Of a stretch of 64,000 nt of DNA, positions 58,203 through 64,000 are shown piece after piece. A program made the translations under genes and the position numbers. Position 1 is the first letter of the stretch. The number at the start of each line of letters is the position of its first letter. The DNA lies in the NCBI GenBank assembly GCA_021234155.1, contig JAJEKV010000021.1, forward strand, positions 14,695,760 through 14,759,759, given 5' to 3'. The notes under the pieces were generated by a model. The model saw nothing but the letters and a program-made list of their open reading frames with translations. It was not told the origin of the DNA and searched no databases. This stretch comes from Isoetes taiwanensis (taxonomy: Eukaryota > Streptophyta > Lycopodiopsida > Isoetales > Isoetaceae).

Positions 58203-59731
58203 CTGTCAAACAAATAATTATTTCTTACATTTGTCAACTAAATAAGCATTTCGCACATCCTGCAAAACAATTCGACCCTATAACTTTCACAGCAGAGCCT
58301 ATAAATTAACTCAGCCCTGTGAATTTCAGTAGCTCTATAAATTTCAATACTATACTTTCAAATTTAAGCCCTATAACTCAGCCCTATAATATAACTCTGT
58401 AACGCAGCCCTATAACTATATAAGACACTGCCAAATGTACAAAAAAAAACATCATTGTACAGTAGTTTACCTGAATGGTCATAGTTACGAAGTGTATCGA
58501 CGCGTTTATGCCTGTTAAATCCTTAAGATTGTCATCAGGAATTCCTTGTTGGCGAGCTCTTGTGACTTTATAGTGACGCAATGTCTTGTTGCTTATCTTG
58601 AGGCCTATCAGCAAACCAAAAAAAATTAGCCTTCAAATTTTGAAAACTTCACAATGACAAAAGGGATGAAAGAATACTAGCTATATAGCCCATGATCTTT
58701 CCAACTTTGAAAATTTTGTTCCACCCTAAATTTCTCTTAGCATACCAGCAAGTTGATCCTCCAGCAACAAACGTCTTACTAGCCTTGAGAAAATGGCGAT
58801 CAGAAACATCTTCTCCATCGTCCACTGGTGGAAGTCGAGAAATATACTTTTCAAAAGTCTTATATAAGTCTTCATTAACTGTTTCATACACTTCAACAGG
58901 CTTTCGCAGGTCTGATTCCTTGCAATTATTCAGATCTCCTGGACGGTTTTTACAAGGTCTTTGCATAAATCTGTATGGACACATTATAACAAAGATTAAT
59001 TATTACAACAGTAGCAACACACACAAAAGGAAAACAAAAAACTCACCTAACAAAACGGCTGTAACGATCTTGCATCATTTGAAAATCGCTGTAGACCACA
59101 TTCCACAACTCCTTTCCCCCACGAATCAAAAAATTGGTTATACAATAGAAGATAACCCGATTAAGAAGGCCATTTGGAGTTGATGGCGAAAACTCTTCCG
59201 CTGCCAAGACCTTCACAATCACCTGTAATAGTACAAACCTTACATCTAAAATACAAGTAAATTACAAGCATCTACTTAATCTAGTTGCAGAAATGAAAAC
59301 CTCCTAATTACCTTATCAGTTATCATGTTAAAGGAATCCGGATTTCTTGGTTGCCTTGCCATGATATCTGCTATCACTTTATTAGCTGCCACTTTCGTTG
59401 CAACAAAAAATGGATGCTCAAACACATTGATATCTGGCTCATCTTGACCCATGGTACGTATACGGTCATTTCTTCCTTCCCGCAACAATCTGAACATAAA
59501 CAATAACATAGACAATTGAAAGAGCTTCAAAATAAATTGTGAAAATACAATAAAAAGTACTGCCTTAACTGCTCTACCTTAACTGTCACACAAATGCACT
59601 TAACTGCCGTGCACTTAACTGTTCAGCAAAAATATTGCATAGATTTTGAGTATTTTTCAACTTTTCATTTAAATAGAAAAAAAAAGAACGCCTATTCAAG
59701 AAAGGACATGCCTATTCTATTTAAAGCATTC

Positions 59732-59781
59732 TCCTTCCTTCCTTCCTTCCTTCCTTCCTTCCTTCCTTCCTTCCTTCCTTC
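59732..59781. repeat. (CCTT)n microsatellite
   Basis: About twelve uninterrupted ccttcctt-type units in the intron between exons 2 and 3 of the recombinase gene. Confidence 0.95.
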
Positions 59782-60612
59782 CACGATTTTCCCTTGCATG
59801 GCTATTATAAGGCTGTAAGTTAAACTTAAAATATCTAAGAATTCTCAACCTTAAACTAATATAAGTTGTAAATGAACCAAACTTAGAATATCAGATAACT
59901 AACCTTCTAAAAGTAGTCAAGAAATCCTTTATTGTCGTTGCTTTATATACCTTTCCATTTCTTTGCACAACTTGCTGCAAAAAATACACAAGATGCTGAC
60001 CAAACTCACGGATTTCCAGTGTATTGAACTTTTGTTCGTTTCTGAAATGATAAAGATACTCCAAACAATTTTCCACCATATTCTCTCCTTCATTCATAAT
60101 ATCTGTCAGCATAAGCATTATCTTTTCTCTCAGTACTTGCCTTCTTCTTCATAGTGAGAGCCATTCTTGCATCAACATCAGGAAAAGTTGATTTACTTGA
60201 TTTCTTGTTGTTTCTACCATTAGATTCTTCAACATCTGATTCTGATTCAGAATTAGAGTCAATGAGATCAACTAGCAATGCATCTACTGCTAAAATTTCT
60301 AAAGAAACTCGAGATTTCCTGGGAGTGGCACAAAGCTTGTCTGCAACTCTGGCATTGCTCCTCTTCTGGTGATTCTTGCTCATTTTAGGAGGCGTCTTCT
60401 TCCCTTCACTAATCTTTTGCTGTTGTTTAGCCATCAGAGCATCTTGAGAAATCAAAGGATTCTCAGATGATAGATCTAAGATAGCACATTCAGACCCTAA
60501 ACAAAATGATGGCGCCATTCCGACGTCCTCTGAAGCCATCATTCCGCTTGCTTCTTCTGCTCCCATTCCGGCTTTCCTCCTCTCTTCAATCTGTGCGTGC
60601 AAAGCAAACTCT

Positions 60613-60632
60613 CGAACCAGGGCGTTAAGGGC
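60613..60632 (-). repeat. Right copy of the 20-bp inverted repeat
   Basis: Partner of 56936-56957. It lies between the first recombinase exon and the foldback at 60633. In the recombinase frame it reads ALNALVREFA, so the frame stays open up to the foldback. Confidence 0.5.
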
Positions 60633-60747
60633 GATAACGTCCTGGCCCGAGGACGTTACCTAAAAAAAGAATTGAGGGCCAATGAACTCGGCATTTTCAT
60701 TGGCCCTCAATTCTTTTTTTAGGTAATGTCCTCGGGCCAGGATTATC
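60633..60747. repeat. Near-perfect foldback, arms 52-54 bp, 9-base loop
   Basis: Left arm 60633-60686 and right arm 60696-60747 are reverse complements with only two or three differences (aacgt versus aat, gttacc versus attacc). The loop is ctcggcatt. Each arm contains a pyrimidine run ending in tttag. It could be a MITE-like foldback or a recent inverted duplication of the recombinase gene's 5' end. The RNA would form a strong hairpin. Confidence 0.92.
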
Positions 60748-60749
60748 TA

Positions 60750-61980
60750 CACCTTACCTCCTCTATTACAATTATATATTAGAGATATAGACCCATCGAC
60801 ATATTCCACTGCGTCTGCCTTCCTGTTCCCCCTAAGTTAATATAGCAATAAAAATGAAGCCAATAAAAGGGAGGCAGAACAAATAAATGAATGAAGATGA
60901 ATAATAAATTCTAAATATTTTTGGAAGGAAACCAATATAAGCAGTCTATGTTCTCAAACTCGGTTTGTAATAAGAGTGATCATGCATAGTGTTTGCACAA
61001 AGATGCATATTGCGTCATAAGTTTAGCTAGACCATTAGGTACATAAAGCGTAGATGTTATGTGTAAACCCATCTCCAACATGAATGTGAATTCAAAAAGC
61101 ATAAAACTTAAGCTATGCAACAATTTCCTAACATATTGCCTCATTCTCAATCATTTGCAGTGGCAGCTTGCTTTTTCATGATGTTGGTGGTTCCAAACCA
61201 CAAACGTCAAAACTATTTAACACAAGGGCTCCCATCTTGTCCACATCACAAATTACCAAGATGCTATAGTCGCATATACATCCACAATTCATGAATGTCC
61301 AATTGACAGCTACAATAAGTCAAATATGTGACTGAATTTTTACTTATCAGAGAGCCTGGTAGCCATGATGAACCTGTATGATACCAATGAAAGATTTTTA
61401 GTATCAACTAGACTGCAATTTCCTTGTAACAACTATTGGTAATAGACTAGCAAGCCAACTAACAAGCCAACGAAGTATTAACCATTGGAAATTGAATTTA
61501 GTAGTTAGACAAATTCATTAACGAATTTTACTGTAGCTAGAGCAAATGATTACTGTAGCAACGGGACTAGGCGACTCAAATACTGATCGGATCCTTCTTA
61601 TTCAATCTCAATAATCATTCAAATACGTATTCCCCCTGGATTGCTCATCCGTCTACACTTCTACTTGGTTTGATTCATCTGTTTTCTGCTTGTTATACAT
61701 CAGATCATGTCCTATCGGTTCTGGATCAAGGGGTGAAGCTTCTTTGAATAGTTTTGTGCTTGTCATTGTTTTACAGGGCCGTTTAAGTTATATTTCCATG
61801 TAAGGTCATCAATCGACCATTGAACCATGATGCACCACCAAACCTAATGGTCAAGAATATGCTCTGATATGTCACATAATGACCACCACCATTTTGACAT
61901 GTCTATTTCATCTTACTAGGTTAAATTGTGATCTCATCACTTTCTGAGTCTTCTTCATGAATATTATTTCGTGACCATAA
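60750..61980. other. No recognisable gene
   Basis: AT-rich DNA with short open frames only. Confidence 0.4.
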
Positions 61981-61984
61981 TAAT

Positions 61985-62036
61985 CTTCAAGATGCCCAAC
62001 CTTAAGTGCCCCAAAGACAATCAATTTGGTTTTACC
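61985..62036 (+). repeat. Extra copy of a 50-bp piece of the LINE
   Basis: The block ccaaccttaagtgccccaaa, running on through gacaatcaatttggtttt, matches 62513-62554 in the same orientation, about 522 bp away. It is a stray duplicate of the LINE coding strand outside the main relic. Confidence 0.85.
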
Positions 62037-62195
62037 CAAATACGTCTCGTTACATCCATGGCAATTCTAGACAAGCATTCTTCATGCATATCCATTCGCA
62101 ATTTGCAAATATATTCAAGGGTTTTGCACAGTGCTTCTACTTCTAGTGGAACTTTGCCACATTCTACCAGCATCATATCATGGGGAGTTTGTGCT

Positions 62196-63010
62196 TTAGC
62201 TCCTAATTTGGTTCTTCTGAACCTTTTCTACCTTTTCCCAATTTTCTTCTGCTAGTCCAAGTGCCCACACCTCGCAGCCATACAATACAATAATTTGTAC
62301 AAGCACCTTATATAGCATTCTCTTTAACTCAAAGTTCCAAATATCAGCATTTGCACTCCTGTATTGCATGCTATAGAGAGCCTTTAGCCCTGCACTCACC
62401 CTTTGATCTACTGCCTGATTCCAGCTCGGACTTTTATCCACTTGAACCCCCAAATATTTATATGAGTCCACTATATCCACTTGTTCATTTCTATATAGAA
62501 ACTTGAGATGTCCAACCTTAAGTGCCCCAAAGACAATCAATTTGGTTTTTAGCCAAATTCACCCGCATGTCCTTATTATTACAAAAAAGGAATAAGGTGT
62601 CTAAATGTTTCTGCATGCTTGCCACCAACTTGGATAGAATCACTACGCCATCTGCATATAATAATATACTCAGCACATAGCCACCTAGAACTGTGCCATC
62701 CCCTTCCGAATGTACGATCCATTCTTCTAGCTAGTCTATAAACAATTCAAACAAAGTAGGGAACATAGGGCATCTCTTTTTAACCCCCATATTACTAGTC
62801 ACCTCATTTGACCCTCTCCTAGAATAGAGAAATGATAATTGGACCACAACTTTTTCATATAGTAACTTAACAACAATTCTCAGTTCCATTGGTATCTCAA
62901 GCATCTCCATACGCTCTCAAAGATTACCCCTGTGCACCATATCAAATGCTTTTGTAAAATCTACAAAAAGTGCATATAATGGTTTCCAAGTTCCTATGAT
63001 TGAGTCTGTC
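62196..63010 (-). pseudogene. Non-LTR (LINE) reverse transcriptase relic
   Basis: Reading leftward from 63010: PLYALFVDFTKAFDMVHRGN, then SNMGVKKRCPMFPTLFELFI, then LSILLYADGVVILSKLVAS, in which the catalytic YADD has become YADG. Next come MRVNLAKNQ and, after a shift, YKYLGVQVDKSPSWNQAV and MLYKVLVQIIVLYGCEVWAL. This is the central and C-terminal part of a LINE ORF2 polymerase. There is no endonuclease part and no tail; it is truncated at both ends and carries several stops and shifts. The lost aspartate alone would abolish activity. Confidence 0.92.
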
Positions 63011-63036
63011 ATTGCACGTAAAGTGATGGGGGGGTA

Positions 63037-63072
63037 GGGGATGGATGGATGGATGGATGGATGGATGGATAG
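63037..63072. repeat. (ATGG)n microsatellite
   Basis: About eight units of atgg just right of the LINE relic. Confidence 0.95.
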
Positions 63073-63074
63073 AC

Positions 63075-64000
63075 GTCATATCTGGCCCTGAGGCTCCATG
63101 ATTAGAGTATAAGATGCGAGCACAACTTCCAACACCCGCATTTACAGACTTTATATTATTTGACAAAAAGACAAAAAGAAGTGGGCGACTGTTTTCAGTC
63201 TCAGGTCTGGGAGAGGAATGGTGAAAAAAATCCAACATGGGGAAAAAACCATTGCCTCCCCTATCTATTTGCCCTTTGTGGCCTTAGGGTTCACCTACAC
63301 TATCCGCGCCCTCCGTAATACACATCGTCCTTTCTAATTCTTTATATCTGCTTTCATGCTTTACTAGAATTTGTTTGATGGCTATTGCTATTCATTTTGC
63401 TCTGGCCCTATCCCTGGTGCCTTATTTACTCCTGTCTTCCATTGTATTTTCGAAATTCCCCTCCTGATCTGTTCATATGCAGGGCATCTAACCCTTCGTC
63501 CTCAATTTCCTGTAGGTCACACAATTTGCACGTTCTGTATTTCGTTTCTATCTATGGTCGCTGCCATCTGCCCATTTCAATCCAAAGCTTGTGGTTGCCT
63601 ATTCTGAACCTCCCAGTTGCCATCCTTGCAGATTTTGTTATGCTACTAATAGTGTATATGACATGGCCAAAACTGCCCTCAGGGTTTATATCTCCAAGTA
63701 CAAGCTAAGTTTCCTGTCCGGTTATCTCTGTATCCATTTCTTTATTAGTCGTACTCTAAGGCCATTCTGCCCTTCCTGTAAACTCTCTTTTTCACTCCCC
63801 TCCATAAATCCATCCCCATCCTTTCTGCCCATTGCTGCATTTCTGCTACCCAACCCCTTTCATTGTTTGATGCCATTGCTTTCGATTCCTCGATTGCCTA
63901 TCTGACCAATTTGTTTTCGGAGGCATATGTTTGTTCCTACTTAAGTAAGAGACTGTTTTCTCCAACGCCAACACTTCAGAGGGTATTACACCTATTTCTG
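63075..64000. other. No recognisable gene
   Basis: T- and C-rich DNA with overlapping open frames of up to 107 codons on the plus strand (63371-63905). Their composition follows the pyrimidine bias. No family is recognised. A gene continuing beyond the window cannot be excluded. Confidence 0.35.

Larger units (their letters stand above)
57556..60566 (-). pseudogene. Crypton-like tyrosine recombinase gene, nine exons, damaged
   Basis: Exons on the minus strand: 1 (60566 to about 60105), 2 (to 59904), 3 (59489-59312), 4 (59222-59047), 5 (58970-58678), 6 (58604-58471), 7 (58202-58116), 8 (58041-57805), 9 (57746 on). Phases agree across introns 2-8 apart from the lesion below. Residues resemble the tyrosine recombinase of Cryptons and of KCTD1/QRICH1-type host proteins. 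Exon 4 has VIFYCITNFLIRGGKELWNV with the first catalytic Arg; exon 5 has KPVEVYETVNEDLYKTF, KYISRLPPV and WYAKRNLGWNKI; exon 6 has TLRHYKVTRARQQGIPD with the His/Arg box. The tyrosine box (HKRVDTLRNYDHS) is one base out of frame. A stop sits at 57923-57925 in the Gln-rich tail, and exons 1 and 2 are also joined out of frame. The enzyme class cuts and rejoins DNA by a 3'-phosphotyrosine link. Confidence 0.72.

Overview
This is a nuclear stretch of a land-plant genome of low gene density. The evidence is plant-type introns with GT/AG borders, a decayed PPR gene of the plant organellar type, a plant SIP-type aquaporin exon, copia, DIRS-like and LINE debris, Helitron-class DNA and many local tandem duplications. 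The mix of a DIRS-like reverse transcriptase, a Helitron with an endonuclease tail and a Crypton-like tyrosine recombinase points, as inference only, to a large non-flowering plant genome (fern or lycophyte) rather than a typical seed plant.

Layout. 1-9.7 kb: mostly unrecognised AT-rich DNA, a possible copia gag scrap at the left edge and a PPR pseudogene (about 6.1-7.05 kb). 9.7-20.6 kb: repeats, including several tandem duplications, an unusual array of nine hairpins around a ctcgactcg..gtcgag palindrome (16.86-17.55 kb), and a C-rich minisatellite. 20.6-26.3 kb: a DIRS-like reverse transcriptase relic (+) joined to an antisense transposase-like relic carrying a HTHEDID motif (-), then a 5'-truncated copia element with its 3' LTR. 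26.4-27.6 kb: a 460-bp inverted copy of an RPA-like gene start, flanked by 28-bp direct repeats. 27.9-29.5 kb: an intact small SERF-type gene. 32.6-35.4 kb: an intact three-exon gene with a divergent CRAL-TRIO domain, and a decayed copy of it. 36.6-48.2 kb: a Helitron-class gene block with two distantly related RPA-like genes facing each other, then a divergent Rep-helicase-endonuclease gene broken by frameshifts and stops. 50.3-56 kb: foldback DNA, a tandemly duplicated aquaporin exon and two possible Helitron 3' ends. 56.9-60.7 kb: a nine-exon Crypton-like tyrosine recombinase gene (-) with a frameshift just before its catalytic tyrosine, next to a near-perfect 53-bp foldback. 62-63 kb: a LINE reverse transcriptase relic (-).

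Only two genes look intact and host-like: SERF-type (29.2-29.5 kb) and CRAL-TRIO (34.55-35.39 kb). The first RPA-like gene is also open. The Helitron proteins form a functional set on paper: Rep would nick and join, the helicase would unwind, the RPA-like proteins would coat single strands, and the endonuclease role is unknown. The present Rep-helicase copy could not be translated through. Exon borders were read by eye and may be off by a base or two.
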